DNA of 26,779 nt from an uncultured Lachnospiraceae bacterium (GTDB lineage Bacteria; Bacillota; Clostridia; Lachnospirales; Lachnospiraceae): the NCBI GenBank assembly GCA_910579495.1, contig CAJTVD010000029.1, forward strand, positions 1-26,779, written 5' to 3'. The position numbers and the translations under genes are program-made. Each line of letters opens with the position of its first letter. Position 1 is the first letter of the stretch. This document shows positions 1-7,931 of the stretch, one piece after another. Below the pieces are notes generated by a model. It ran no database searches, had not been told where the DNA came from, and saw only the letters and a program-made list of their open reading frames with translations.

Positions 1-47
1 GAGGTTATTATACCACAATGCTAAACATAAGTCTAATTAAATTGGAT

Positions 48-53
48 TATACT
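48..53 (+). promoter_or_regulatory. Possible -10 box for the MATE gene
   Basis: TATACT lies 17 bases before the MATE start codon, in an AT-rich leader. No good -35 hexamer is seen 16-18 bases upstream. The putative transcription start would leave a very short leader, so this is a weak call. A GGAG ribosome site follows at about 59-62. Confidence 0.25.
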
Positions 54-70
54 AGAATGGAGAAAAAATT

Positions 71-1402
71 ATGGAAAACCAAAACGTTTATTTAAAGCCT
101 GTAACACTGAAAAATATTTTAAAGTTTGCCGTCCCAACCATTGCCATGACGGTATTTATGTCTTTTTACACAATGGTTGACGGGCTTTTCGTGTCAAACT
201 TAATTGGCACTGACGCGCTCTCGGCAATCAATCTGACCGCGCCTGTAATTCAGCTTGTCACGGCCATTTCTACCATGCTTGCCACAGGAGGCAGCGCGGT
301 GATTATGAAAAAGATGGGGGAACACAAAAGCGATGAGGCAAAGGAAGATTTCACTTTTTTAATTTTGGTGAACGTGCTGGTGGGGGCTGCCATGTGCGCC
401 CTTGGGTATCTGGCAATGGATTATATTTTTGCAGGGATGAATCTTTCGCCGCAGGTGGAGGGGTACTGCGTGGCGTATTTGAGCCGTTATCTGGTGTTTA
501 CGGTACCGATCCTTCTGATGAATAATTTCACCCTTTACATGATTGCCTGCGAGAGGGCGGCGCTTTCCCTGGCCTGTTCAGTGACAGGCGGGATCCTCAA
601 CATGGTACTTGACTATGTGTTCATAGCCGGGCTTGGTATGGGGATTAGCGGGGCGGCGGTTGCCACAGGCCTGGGGTATTCTGTGACGGCAGTTGTGGGG
701 TTGTTTGTCTTTAGCAATAAAAAGAGCCTCCTGCACTTTCGGAAACCGGCGTTCCGGTTCCGGGTTCTGGCAAGCGCAGCCACAAACGGATGTTCCGAAA
801 TGGCCACGGCCCTTGTGACCGGAATCATCACAATGGTGTTTAACTGGACGATGCTCCATTATGTCGGCGAGGATGGGGTTGCGGCTGTTACGATTATTAT
901 GTATGTGTTGATGTTCGCAAGCTCCCTGTACACGGGGTATTCTTATGGCGTTGCCCCTATGCTCAGTTATTATTATGGGGAAAAGAATCATGGGAAATTA
1001 AAGAAGCTGGTTTCCATCAGCCTAAAGGTGATCGGGGCGATTTCTATGATAACGGTGGTGGCTTCCTTTGTATTGTCAAAACCTCTGGTTTCGGTTTTTG
1101 CCCGGCCGGATAACCCTGTGTATGGGCTGGCGGTGGCCGGAAACAGGATATGCACCATAGCGCTGTTTTTTATTGGCTTTAATATTTTTGCCAGCGGCAT
1201 GTTTACTGCACTGTCCAATGGGATTGTTTCGGCAATCCTGGCTTTTTCAAGGTCCTTTGTGTTTATGCTGGCCACAATGGCCGTGCTCCCTATGATCCTG
1301 GGAGTGGACGGTGTCTGGCTGGCAACGCCTGCGGCGGAGCTTATGGCACTTGTTTTGTCAGGCTTTATGTTTATGAAGTATAGAAAGAGATATGGGTACT
1401 AA
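71..1402 (+). CDS. MATE family multidrug/Na+ efflux transporter
   Basis: This 443-residue integral membrane protein has the length and hydrophobic pattern of the MATE (multi antimicrobial extrusion) family, which export cationic drugs or metabolites in exchange for Na+ or H+. The N-terminus (LKNILKFAVPTIAMTVFMSFYTMVDGLFV) is the classic first MATE helix, and a second related half begins near residue 230, giving about 12 membrane segments. The start at 71 is supported by a GGAG ribosome site about 8 bases upstream. The gene ends just before a hairpin terminator shared with the convergent gene on its right. It stands alone, and nothing links it to the sugar genes. The substrate cannot be told from sequence. 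Confidence 0.9.
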   Translation: MENQNVYLKPVTLKNILKFAVPTIAMTVFMSFYTMVDGLFVSNLIGTDALSAINLTAPVIQLVTAISTMLATGGSAVIMKKMGEHKSDEAKEDFTFLILVNVLVGAAMCALGYLAMDYIFAGMNLSPQVEGYCVAYLSRYLVFTVPILLMNNFTLYMIACERAALSLACSVTGGILNMVLDYVFIAGLGMGISGAAVATGLGYSVTAVVGLFVFSNKKSLLHFRKPAFRFRVLASAATNGCSEMATALVTGIITMVFNWTMLHYVGEDGVAAVTIIMYVLMFASSLYTGYSYGVAPMLSYYYGEKNHGKLKKLVSISLKVIGAISMITVVASFVLSKPLVSVFARPDNPVYGLAVAGNRICTIALFFIGFNIFASGMFTALSNGIVSAILAFSRSFVFMLATMAVLPMILGVDGVWLATPAAELMALVLSGFMFMKYRKRYGY

Positions 1403-1431
1403 AAATATTGTAGGGTTATTAGGATAGAAAG

Positions 1432-1471
1432 GCCCCGGCCAGGGTGTGTTTTTGGCACCTTGGGCCGGGGC
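1432..1471. terminator. Bidirectional intrinsic terminator
   Basis: GCCCCGGCC (1432-1440) followed by AGGGTG pairs with CACCTT and GGCCGGGGC (1456-1471), with one bulged G and a T-rich loop. T-rich tracts lie on both outer sides. It sits between the converging MATE gene and AAA-ATPase-like gene and can serve both. Confidence 0.8.
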
Positions 1472-1482
1472 TTTATGGGTTT

Positions 1483-3156
1483 TTAACCGTGTAATTTTTT
1501 TACTTTGGCTTGCTTTTGGAAAAAAGAGATCCCATAACAAAAAACCTGTGTATATCCGTAAAGCCCTTGTGCATATTTCTCCGCAATAATTTGGGCGATG
1601 GCTTCATCGCAGTCCTTATCCATATCAATTTCCTTCTGCGATTTTTTGGCTTCTATGATGATTGCCCGGCGGTTTTTCTTATCTTTGAGCAGGATATCCG
1701 GCCGCCCTAATCCTTTCTCTTTATTTGATGCAACGTGGTATCCCTGTCCCACAAAGATCCCCACAAGGAATGCATGGTAATAATCTTCATGATAGTCATT
1801 ATAGCTGATGGTATACCACAAAAGGTCTGATATAAGCCTGGCTGCTTGGATCCCATCACCTTCCCACAACGCATTTATAAGGTTATGGAGCTTTGCTGTG
1901 TCTGCCGTATTCTTAAAATATACAACTACTGTGTCCTGGAAGATAGACGCAATCTCCCGGTTAGGGATTTTAAGTGAAACTGTTTCGCCCTCTTCATGGG
2001 GGTCTGCCTTTGTAAGGTATCCAGCCATAAGCAGCACACTCCATAAATTATCCTCTGATGCGTGGAGTGTGTCATAGGTAAGTTCGTCAGAAATCCGCTG
2101 GGTTATGGTCCCGCCGTTTAGAAGTATCTCAAATTTCTCTGTTACGTCAAAATCTGTCCGCTCAACAAAAGTAAGCAGGATTCCGTTATGGCTTGTGAAT
2201 TTCCAGTAGTTTTTAGGTTTTGCATTTTCTCTCTTTTTCAGCGCAGACATATAGTTCATTACGTCCCAGGGACAGTACAGGCAACTATCCCCAAACACAT
2301 AGCCGTCATACCATTCCTTTATACCATCCGCCTTATCTGCCCGCCCGGCAGCGGTTAAAATATCGTTAACCTCGGCTTCGGTAAATCCAAAGTATTCAGA
2401 GAAATCTTCATCCAATACAGAATACGAGGCAAAGTTATTCGTACCTGTAAATATGCTTTCCTTTGCAATGCGCAGGCATCCGGTAATTACAGCGAATTGC
2501 AGGAATTCATTATCTTTCAGTGCGGTGCTCATAATACCTTTGATCACATCAAGCATAGAAGAATAATATTTATTCGTTTTCGTATCCCTTTCACTTGCTT
2601 TTGCCAGGGGGACATCATATTCATCAATAAGGAGAATTACTTTTTTGCCATAGACAGTATGCATCATTCGCATGATTGTCTTGAGAGAACCCTGCACTTC
2701 GGCATCAGATGCCTTATTAAACATCAATCTCTCAAAAATTTGCATATCAGCAGGATGGACAGCAGATTCTGTGGCTAAGCCTGGGATTGATTTGCAGACA
2801 TCCGCAATCGTATTTTTTAATTTATCATATGCAACATAAAACTCATCCGCTTCCGCATCCTTAAAAGAAAGAAAAAGCACAGGGTATTGATTCATCCATT
2901 TAACGCAGAACTCTTTATGCTTTGTAATCTTAAGGCCATCGAATATGCCTTTGCTTTCTTTTTTCAGGCTGAAAAAGTTTAAAAACATGCTCATCATTAA
3001 GGTTTTGCCAAATCTCCGCGGCCTGGTAAACAGAGTGGCCTGATTGTCGGTTTCTTCTACAAGCTCATACATGATATCTGTTTTATCAACATAATAATTA
3101 TTAGATGTGCGCAAGGCTTCAAAGTCCGTTTTGCCGACGCCTACTTTAAAGGTCAT
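1483..3156 (-). CDS. AAA-ATPase-like protein with C-terminal PD-(D/E)XK nuclease-like domain
   Basis: The 557-residue protein matches the architecture of the AAA-ATPase_like (PF09820) plus PD-(D/E)XK (PF08011) family, common in Clostridia and Bacteroidetes and of unknown function. The N-terminus has the family signature YYVDKT (21-26), then a Walker A-like RPRRFGKT (45-52). A Walker B-like segment LLIDEYD lies near residue 175. The C-terminal domain shows GRPD (D487) followed by IIIEAKK (E502, K504), the expected nuclease-fold residues. The start at 3156 is supported by GGGAGGT about 6 bases upstream. A paralogue with the same domains lies at 14500-16197. Base composition looks more AT-rich than the sugar genes, hinting at separate acquisition. 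A role in DNA transactions or mobile element biology is only a guess. Confidence 0.85.
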   Translation of the reverse strand: MTFKVGVGKTDFEALRTSNNYYVDKTDIMYELVEETDNQATLFTRPRRFGKTLMMSMFLNFFSLKKESKGIFDGLKITKHKEFCVKWMNQYPVLFLSFKDAEADEFYVAYDKLKNTIADVCKSIPGLATESAVHPADMQIFERLMFNKASDAEVQGSLKTIMRMMHTVYGKKVILLIDEYDVPLAKASERDTKTNKYYSSMLDVIKGIMSTALKDNEFLQFAVITGCLRIAKESIFTGTNNFASYSVLDEDFSEYFGFTEAEVNDILTAAGRADKADGIKEWYDGYVFGDSCLYCPWDVMNYMSALKKRENAKPKNYWKFTSHNGILLTFVERTDFDVTEKFEILLNGGTITQRISDELTYDTLHASEDNLWSVLLMAGYLTKADPHEEGETVSLKIPNREIASIFQDTVVVYFKNTADTAKLHNLINALWEGDGIQAARLISDLLWYTISYNDYHEDYYHAFLVGIFVGQGYHVASNKEKGLGRPDILLKDKKNRRAIIIEAKKSQKEIDMDKDCDEAIAQIIAEKYAQGLYGYTQVFCYGISFFQKQAKVKKLHG

Positions 3157-3214
3157 GGAGCACCTCCCTTTTGGCCTCTTTCTTACTGTTAAACATCTCC
3201 TGTCCTGGGTCCAT
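3146..3214 (-). CDS. Possible 22-residue leader ORF overlapping the AAA-ATPase-like start
   Basis: Reading the minus strand, a full AAAGGAGG ribosome site stands 8 bases before an ATG at 3214. The frame runs 22 codons (MDPGQEMFNSKKEAKREVLHDL) and stops at 3146, 11 bases inside the AAA-ATPase-like gene and out of frame with it. The ribosome site is better than that of the main gene. This could be a translated leader that couples translation into the ATPase gene, or chance. No similarity to a known leader peptide is recognised. Confidence 0.35.
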   Translation of the reverse strand: MDPGQEMFNSKKEAKREVLHDL

Positions 3215-3242
3215 ACTGTAAGCCTCCTTTATTATTTTGTGC

Positions 3243-3264
3243 TTTATACTAGGTATAAAATACC
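3243..3264. promoter_or_regulatory. Overlapping palindromes upstream of the AAA-ATPase-like gene
   Basis: TTTATAC-TAG-GTATAAA (3243-3259) is a perfect 7-3-7 palindrome, and GGTAT-AAA-ATACC (3252-3264) overlaps it. Both lie about 90-110 bases upstream of the ATPase start on the minus strand, in a stretch that also contains -10-like hexamers. This is the look of a dimeric repressor site, but no matching regulator is identified. Confidence 0.35.
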
Positions 3265-3279
3265 GGGAACGCCTTCTGC

Positions 3280-3308
3280 TTGCTTAAAGCCCCCCTAAAG
3301 TTTATAAT
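3280..3308 (+). promoter_or_regulatory. Predicted sigma-A promoter for the M20/GNAT genes
   Basis: TTGCTT (3280-3285) and a consensus TATAAT (3303-3308) are separated by exactly 17 bases. Transcription would start near 3315, giving a leader of about 120 bases that contains the inverted repeat at 3359-3388. Confidence 0.55.
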
Positions 3309-3358
3309 AACATGAAAAAGTATTTGATGCAAAATCACAGGCAAATATCTTCTGGCAT

Positions 3359-3388
3359 CCACAGGCGGGCATTTTCCTGTGCCTGTGG
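3359..3388 (+). repeat. Inverted repeat in the leader of the amidohydrolase gene
   Basis: CCACAGGC and GCCTGTGG are perfect 8-base arms with a 14-base loop. A further copy of CACAGGC stands just upstream near 3346. No U-tract follows, so it is not an obvious terminator. It may be an mRNA hairpin or a protein site. Confidence 0.45.
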
Positions 3389-3433
3389 GGCATTAAATGG
3401 TTAACTGACGGACCAGGAAGGGAGAAAAGGATA

Positions 3434-4570
3434 ATGGCACAATTAGAGGAAAAGCTGAAAAGCTGTTTTGAATGGTTTCACAGACACCCGGAGCTTTCTT
3501 ATGAGGAATATGCCACAACGGCAAAGATAAAGGAGATCCTGGCACAGGAAGGGGTGGAAATCCTTCCCCTGCCCCTAAAGACAGGGCTTGTGGCAATAGT
3601 GAGGGGCGGGAGTCAGGGGCCGGTGCAGGCACTGCGCTGTGACATTGACGCCCTTCCGGTTACGGAAGAGACAGGGCTTTCCTATGCTTCAAAATACCAG
3701 GGGAAAATGCACGCCTGCGGCCATGATTTCCATATAACGGCGGGAATTGGGTGCGCCCTTTTGCTCAATGAAAAGAAGGAAGGGCTGGCAGGATGCGTAA
3801 AGATTATTTTCCAGCCTGCGGAAGAGACATCCCTGGGAGCCCTGAAAATACTCGAAACTGATGTGATGGAGGATGTGGGGAAAATCTGGGGGATCCATGC
3901 AGACCCTACCAATGAGGTGGGGACCATTGGGATCCGGGAAGGATATGTGACGGCAGCGGTGGACCGTTTTGTGGTTAACATAAAGGGAACAGGGTGCCAC
4001 GGCGCACACCCGGACGACGGGATTGACCCTATCCCGGCGGCAGCGGCAGTGGTCCAGGCATTCCAGACCATCGTCACAAGAAATGTAAACGCTTTCCACC
4101 CGGCCCTGATAAGCGTTACAAGAATCCAGGCGGGAAATACCTGGAATGTGATACCGGATAGGGCCGTACTGGAAGGCACCGTGAGGACCATGGATAAACA
4201 GGACAGGGTTTTGTTTGAAAAAAGAGTGGAAGAAATTGCTAAGAGTACGGCGGCGGCTTATGGGGCGGAGGCGGATGTGGAGTGGATTGCAGGCGCACCG
4301 GCCACTTATAATGATGGGGAAATGGCGGAAAAAGCCATCCAGGCAGCAGGGCAATGGGGGTTTTTGGTAGTCCCGGAAGAAAGCTCCATGGGCGGCGACG
4401 ATTTTTCCTTTTTGGAAGAAAAAATTCCGGGCTGTTATATCAAGGTGGGCACCGGCAGGGGGCAGCTTATTCACCAGCCAGGCTTTTGTGTTGATGAGCG
4501 TGTGATCCTTCCTGCCGCAAAGTACCTGGCGGCATTAATCGGCGGTGTGCCGTGCCGGGAGGGAAAGTAA
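3434..4570 (+). CDS. M20 family metallo-amidohydrolase
   Basis: A 378-residue cytoplasmic hydrolase of the M20D type (hippurate hydrolase, N-acyl-amino acid or N-acetyl-diaminopimelate deacetylase-like). Family landmarks in order are HRHPELSYEE (16-25), CDIDALP (69-75), HACGHDFH (93-100), FQPAEE (126-131), GIHADP (153-158), GCHGAHPDDGIDPI (187-200) and MGGDDF (319-324). Likely di-metal ligands are C95, H97, E131, H155 and H347. The usual GHGAHP reads GCHGAHP, and the usual GxEDF reads GGDDF, both conservative. The start is supported by a GGAAGGGAG-rich site upstream. A GNAT acetyltransferase follows 62 bases later, probably co-transcribed; an acyl-removing enzyme next to an acyl-adding one may be meaningful. 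The exact substrate is unknown. Confidence 0.88.
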   Translation: MAQLEEKLKSCFEWFHRHPELSYEEYATTAKIKEILAQEGVEILPLPLKTGLVAIVRGGSQGPVQALRCDIDALPVTEETGLSYASKYQGKMHACGHDFHITAGIGCALLLNEKKEGLAGCVKIIFQPAEETSLGALKILETDVMEDVGKIWGIHADPTNEVGTIGIREGYVTAAVDRFVVNIKGTGCHGAHPDDGIDPIPAAAAVVQAFQTIVTRNVNAFHPALISVTRIQAGNTWNVIPDRAVLEGTVRTMDKQDRVLFEKRVEEIAKSTAAAYGAEADVEWIAGAPATYNDGEMAEKAIQAAGQWGFLVVPEESSMGGDDFSFLEEKIPGCYIKVGTGRGQLIHQPGFCVDERVILPAAKYLAALIGGVPCREGK

Positions 4571-4632
4571 AAGGGCTTGCAGGGACGGTGGGGAAATTAC
4601 CAAAAGGGTAAGGAAAGCAGAGGGAAAATGCA

Positions 4633-5127
4633 ATGGTTGTCAGAAAATACACGGCTGCTGACTGCAGGGAGATGGCAGAATTATTTTATCAGACTGTACA
4701 TGGGGTAAACGCCAGGGACTATACGGAAGAGCAGCTAAATGCCTGGGCGGATGGCAATGTGGACCTGGCCCGGTGGCACGAATCCTTTGCCGGGCATTTT
4801 ACGCTTGTGGCAACGGATGGGGAAAGGATCACCGGCTTTGGCGATATGGATGGGACAGGCTATTTGGACAGGCTGTATGTACACAAGGATTATCAAAGCC
4901 AGGGAATTGCCACGGCAATCTGTGATAGGCTGGAAGAGGCATTTGCTGTGGGGAAGTTCATCACACATGCCTCCATCACAGCGAAACCGTTTTTTGAAAA
5001 CAGGGGATATCAGGTGGCCAGGAAGCAGCAGGTTTTGAGGAAAGGTATTTTTTTGGAAAATTATGTTATGGAAAAGGAGTGCAGGGGGATATCGTCTATG
5101 CCACGTGCCGGGAAAAGCAGAAAATGA
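4633..5127 (+). CDS. GNAT family N-acetyltransferase
   Basis: This 164-residue protein has the GNAT acetyl-CoA fold: an N-terminal beta strand followed by helices, then LDRLYVHKDYQSQGIATAI, where Q88-S-Q-G91-I-A93 is the acetyl-CoA pyrophosphate-binding motif A. The later CFENRGY-like element (FFENRGYQVARKQQV) is also typical. The acceptor is unknown; the fold is used on amino acids, amines, ribosomal proteins and drugs. A GAGGG ribosome site lies about 9 bases before the ATG at 4633. An out-of-frame ATG overlaps at 4628. The last 15 or so residues look like a non-conserved tail. The gene is followed immediately by a hairpin terminator. Confidence 0.82.
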   Translation: MVVRKYTAADCREMAELFYQTVHGVNARDYTEEQLNAWADGNVDLARWHESFAGHFTLVATDGERITGFGDMDGTGYLDRLYVHKDYQSQGIATAICDRLEEAFAVGKFITHASITAKPFFENRGYQVARKQQVLRKGIFLENYVMEKECRGISSMPRAGKSRK

Positions 5128-5134
5128 GTAAAGT

Positions 5135-5168
5135 AGCCGCTTTGCGTGCTGCAAAGCGGCTTTGGCTT
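5135..5168. terminator. Bidirectional intrinsic terminator
   Basis: AGCCGCTTTG (5135-5144) pairs with CAAAGCGGCT (5152-5161) around a 7-base loop, followed by TTGGCTT. It lies between the converging GNAT gene and the first binding-protein gene. Confidence 0.75.
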
Positions 5169-5170
5169 CC

Positions 5171-6964
5171 TTAATAAATAAAATCATCTCTGGTAGTGGA
5201 CTGCTCTGACATCCATTCAAGGAATTCCAGGAACAGGCCGCCATCGTTAGTGGACAGGTAAGTCTGGTATTCCTCCAGGATCTTCCTTGCCTCTTCCTCA
5301 GAATCGGCAAAGAATGCCCGTTCCTTATAAGTGTTTTCCTTATCGCCGTCGAATGTCCACTCAGCCATCTCCTGGTATTTGTCAAAGTTGGGGGCAATTG
5401 CATCAATGCTGTAGCCGGGGATGACCTCGGCCGGGCGCAGCTTCTTGTAATCTGCCAGGTAGGGATCCATGCCTTCTGAGTCAAATGGGGAAGACTCGCC
5501 AAACCAGGAAAAGTTCTTTCTTGCAACATAAGTTCTTTGCTGCATATAATTGATTCCTCTTTCCCGGAGTTCCTTGTTTACATTCTCAGAATCTGCCAGG
5601 TATCTTTCTGTCAGTTCTGCATTCATCCTGGGCTGCCCTTCGTCGTTGATCTCATAGGTATCGCCTTCAAAACCATAGCAGACCAGCTTCATGCCTTCCT
5701 TGCTGTTTACATAGTCAAGCCATGTAAGGGCTGCTTCGATATTGGAGCAGGTGTTGGGGAAGAATATAGCGGGAGAGCCATTCCTGCCTTCCGGCTCTAA
5801 CTGTTTCAGCGGCGAACCGTCTTTATAATTGATTGGCCCAATGGGGATATATCTCATTTCCGGATTGGAATCGTAAAGGCCTGTTTGTTTGGTTGCCTCA
5901 ATGGTCACATTGTATTGGGCACAGGTAAACAGGGCGGTGCCGTTTCCCACCTTTTCCTTGGCGCGGTCATCAGAAGTTTTGAAGCATTCCTTGTCAAGGA
6001 TATTTTCATGTACCATTTTCCAGATAAACAGATTTTCATTAATCCAGTCGTCTGTGAGCTTATAAAAGTTTAACTTGCCGTCCTCGGCCATGATATAGTC
6101 TGTGAGCTTTTTGGTCTTGAAACTCTGGATAAAATCAGAATAGTTCCAGCCGTTGTGGAAGGTAGTAGCCACGATGCAGTCATTTCCGTTAACATCCTTA
6201 AAGCCATAATCCCGGGCCTTTACCATGAAATCATAGAGCTGTTCGGAAGTCTTGACTGTAGAGGGGTCTACCCCAAGGGTCTTGGCCACGTCGCCCCGGA
6301 CAAACACGCCATAAGCCCAGAGGGTGATGTCTTCTGCACTGCCTGCAACCTCTGTAGGCAATATGTATCTGGCACCGTTGTTGTTGGGATCGTCGATATC
6401 GTTTTCCAGATACTTTCTGCTTACTACTCCGATATCCCAGGCGTCTGCGATGTTGGGGTAATTAGGGAGCATATCTTTGATATCAATAAGACGCCCCTCT
6501 ATCCCGGCCTTTTTGATGATGGCAGTCTCACCGGAATTACCGCCCCAAAAAGGCGCGTTCACCATATCGGGCATATCGCCGGAGGCGAACATCAGGTTCA
6601 GTTTCTCTGACTCACTCATCATAACTTCTTCAAATTCCACAGTCACGCCGATTTTTTCGCGGATAGCCGCCGCTACGTCGTTGTTGTACTGGTCGGAAGC
6701 AGTGTTATAGCCGCCGTTCCAGCAAACCAGCATTTTCAGCTTTACGTCGTCAAATTTCTGGTACTTGTTTCCGTCCTCGTCTACATAGAAGTCTGCCTCA
6801 GCCCCCGTATCTGTGGATGGGCCGGAATTTTCTGTGGCTGATGTTTCCGATGCTGTGTCCTTCTTTGGGGCAGCATCACCGGAACCGCCGCTTTTTCCGC
6901 ATCCGCTAAGGGTTCCTGTTATCATAGCAGCTGCCAGTAACAGGGAAATAACTTTTTTCTTCAT
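5171..6964 (-). CDS. Extracellular solute-binding lipoprotein, importer 1 (LipO/LplA-like)
   Basis: A 597-residue sugar-binding lipoprotein. The signal peptide (MKKKVISLLLAAAMITGTLSGC) ends in a lipobox LSGC with lipidated C22, followed by a Gly/Ser/Asp/Thr-rich linker (about 23-60) that tethers the domain to the membrane. The mature part resembles the large family 1 binding proteins paired with LplB/YtcP permeases, which bind oligosaccharides or polysaccharide fragments. It is last in a three-gene minus-strand operon, 66 bases after the second permease gene, with GGAGGA upstream of the ATG at 6964. A small stem-loop lies in that gap. Ligand unknown; the neighbouring fucosidase and GH2 enzymes suggest a fucosylated oligosaccharide. 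Confidence 0.9.
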   Translation of the reverse strand: MKKKVISLLLAAAMITGTLSGCGKSGGSGDAAPKKDTASETSATENSGPSTDTGAEADFYVDEDGNKYQKFDDVKLKMLVCWNGGYNTASDQYNNDVAAAIREKIGVTVEFEEVMMSESEKLNLMFASGDMPDMVNAPFWGGNSGETAIIKKAGIEGRLIDIKDMLPNYPNIADAWDIGVVSRKYLENDIDDPNNNGARYILPTEVAGSAEDITLWAYGVFVRGDVAKTLGVDPSTVKTSEQLYDFMVKARDYGFKDVNGNDCIVATTFHNGWNYSDFIQSFKTKKLTDYIMAEDGKLNFYKLTDDWINENLFIWKMVHENILDKECFKTSDDRAKEKVGNGTALFTCAQYNVTIEATKQTGLYDSNPEMRYIPIGPINYKDGSPLKQLEPEGRNGSPAIFFPNTCSNIEAALTWLDYVNSKEGMKLVCYGFEGDTYEINDEGQPRMNAELTERYLADSENVNKELRERGINYMQQRTYVARKNFSWFGESSPFDSEGMDPYLADYKKLRPAEVIPGYSIDAIAPNFDKYQEMAEWTFDGDKENTYKERAFFADSEEEARKILEEYQTYLSTNDGGLFLEFLEWMSEQSTTRDDFIY

Positions 6965-7011
6965 GAAATATTCCTCCTTTTGGGTTGATTGATATGTATT
7001 TGATTTTTTGT

Positions 7012-7032
7012 GTTAAAAAGCCTGTTGGCTTT
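7012..7032 (-). terminator. Small stem-loop with U-tract between permease and binding-protein genes
   Basis: On the minus strand AAAGCC (overlapping the permease stop codon), loop AACA, then GGCTTT followed by further T residues. It resembles a weak terminator or an mRNA 3'-end stabiliser inside the operon. Confidence 0.45.
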
Positions 7033-7915
7033 AACCTTTTACGGAACCCACCATTACTCCCTTTACATAATATTTTTGCAGGAAGGGATAGATTATTACA
7101 ATGGGCATGGTGAGGATCATAACAAATGCCATTTGCAGTGACATGGAGGTATAGCTGGTCATGGAGCCCACGGTAGTCTCCTGCCCGACCTTTACCTGGG
7201 AACTTGCTGTAGCCTCGCTTAAGATTTTCTGCAGCACGGTTGCAGCCGGGTAAAGCTCTGTCTTGGCCTGGTAATAGGCGCCTGTAAACCAATCGTTCCA
7301 TTTGCCTACGCCGATGAATAAAGTAAGGGTGGCAAGGATCGGTTTGGAGAGCGGGAGATAAATCCGGGAAAGGATCGTCCACTCACTGGCACCGTCCAAC
7401 TGGGCTGATTCCCTTAGTTCATAGGGAATGGCAGCAAAATTTGTACGCAGCAGGATGAAATTGTAAAAGCTGTATATGGAAGGGATAATGTACAGCCAGA
7501 AGCTGCTGGTCAAACCAAGCCCCCGCAATACCATATAATATGGGATCATACCGCCTCCAAAGATGGTGGTAAAATACCAGAAGAAGCTCATAAAGGTTTT
7601 TCCGGGAAGGGTTTTTACGCTCATGGCATAAGCGGCCAGCGCTGTAAACATCAGCCCGGACAGGCAGCACAAAACAGTGGCGCTTACGGAAATCCCAAGA
7701 GAAGTTAAGATCCTTTCATCCCGGAAAGCAAGAGAATAGTTTTCCAGCGTAAATTCTCTGGGGTAGAGCCATACGCCGCCCCGTATAAAATCCCGGCCTG
7801 TATTAAATGAGGCCACCAGCACATACCAAAAGGGATAAAAAGTAATGATCCCTAACAGTGCCAGAAATGAATAATTAAATATGTTGAACAGTTTTTGCCC
7901 GGTTGTCTCTTTCAT
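7031..7915 (-). CDS. ABC sugar permease, importer 1 (YtcP/AraQ-like)
   Basis: A 294-residue inner-membrane permease of the MalG/AraQ type with about six helices. The cytoplasmic EAA loop reads ESAQLDG (169-175), the site that docks the ATPase. The C-terminus YPFLQKYYVKGVMVGSVKG is characteristic of the YtcP branch. The frame is open much further upstream, but the start at 7915 is chosen because GGAGGGAATTGC stands directly before it and the upstream residues do not resemble the family. It begins 16 bases after the LplB-like gene ends, so the two are cotranscribed and should form the heterodimeric channel. No ATPase gene is adjacent, as is usual where a shared MsmX-type ATPase serves several importers. 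Confidence 0.9.
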   Translation of the reverse strand: MKETTGQKLFNIFNYSFLALLGIITFYPFWYVLVASFNTGRDFIRGGVWLYPREFTLENYSLAFRDERILTSLGISVSATVLCCLSGLMFTALAAYAMSVKTLPGKTFMSFFWYFTTIFGGGMIPYYMVLRGLGLTSSFWLYIIPSIYSFYNFILLRTNFAAIPYELRESAQLDGASEWTILSRIYLPLSKPILATLTLFIGVGKWNDWFTGAYYQAKTELYPAATVLQKILSEATASSQVKVGQETTVGSMTSYTSMSLQMAFVMILTMPIVIIYPFLQKYYVKGVMVGSVKG

Positions 7916-7931
7916 GCAATTCCCTCCTTCT

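Noticed and set aside
4084..4097. TGTAAACGCTTTCC, close to a catabolite-responsive (cre) element
   Set aside because: It lies about 650 bases inside the M20 coding region and encodes ordinary residues, with one mismatch to the consensus. Not near any promoter.
4735..5529. 264-codon open frame on the minus strand across GNAT and the first lipoprotein gene
   Set aside because: It crosses the terminator and two convergent real genes, has no ribosome site and no recognisable domain.
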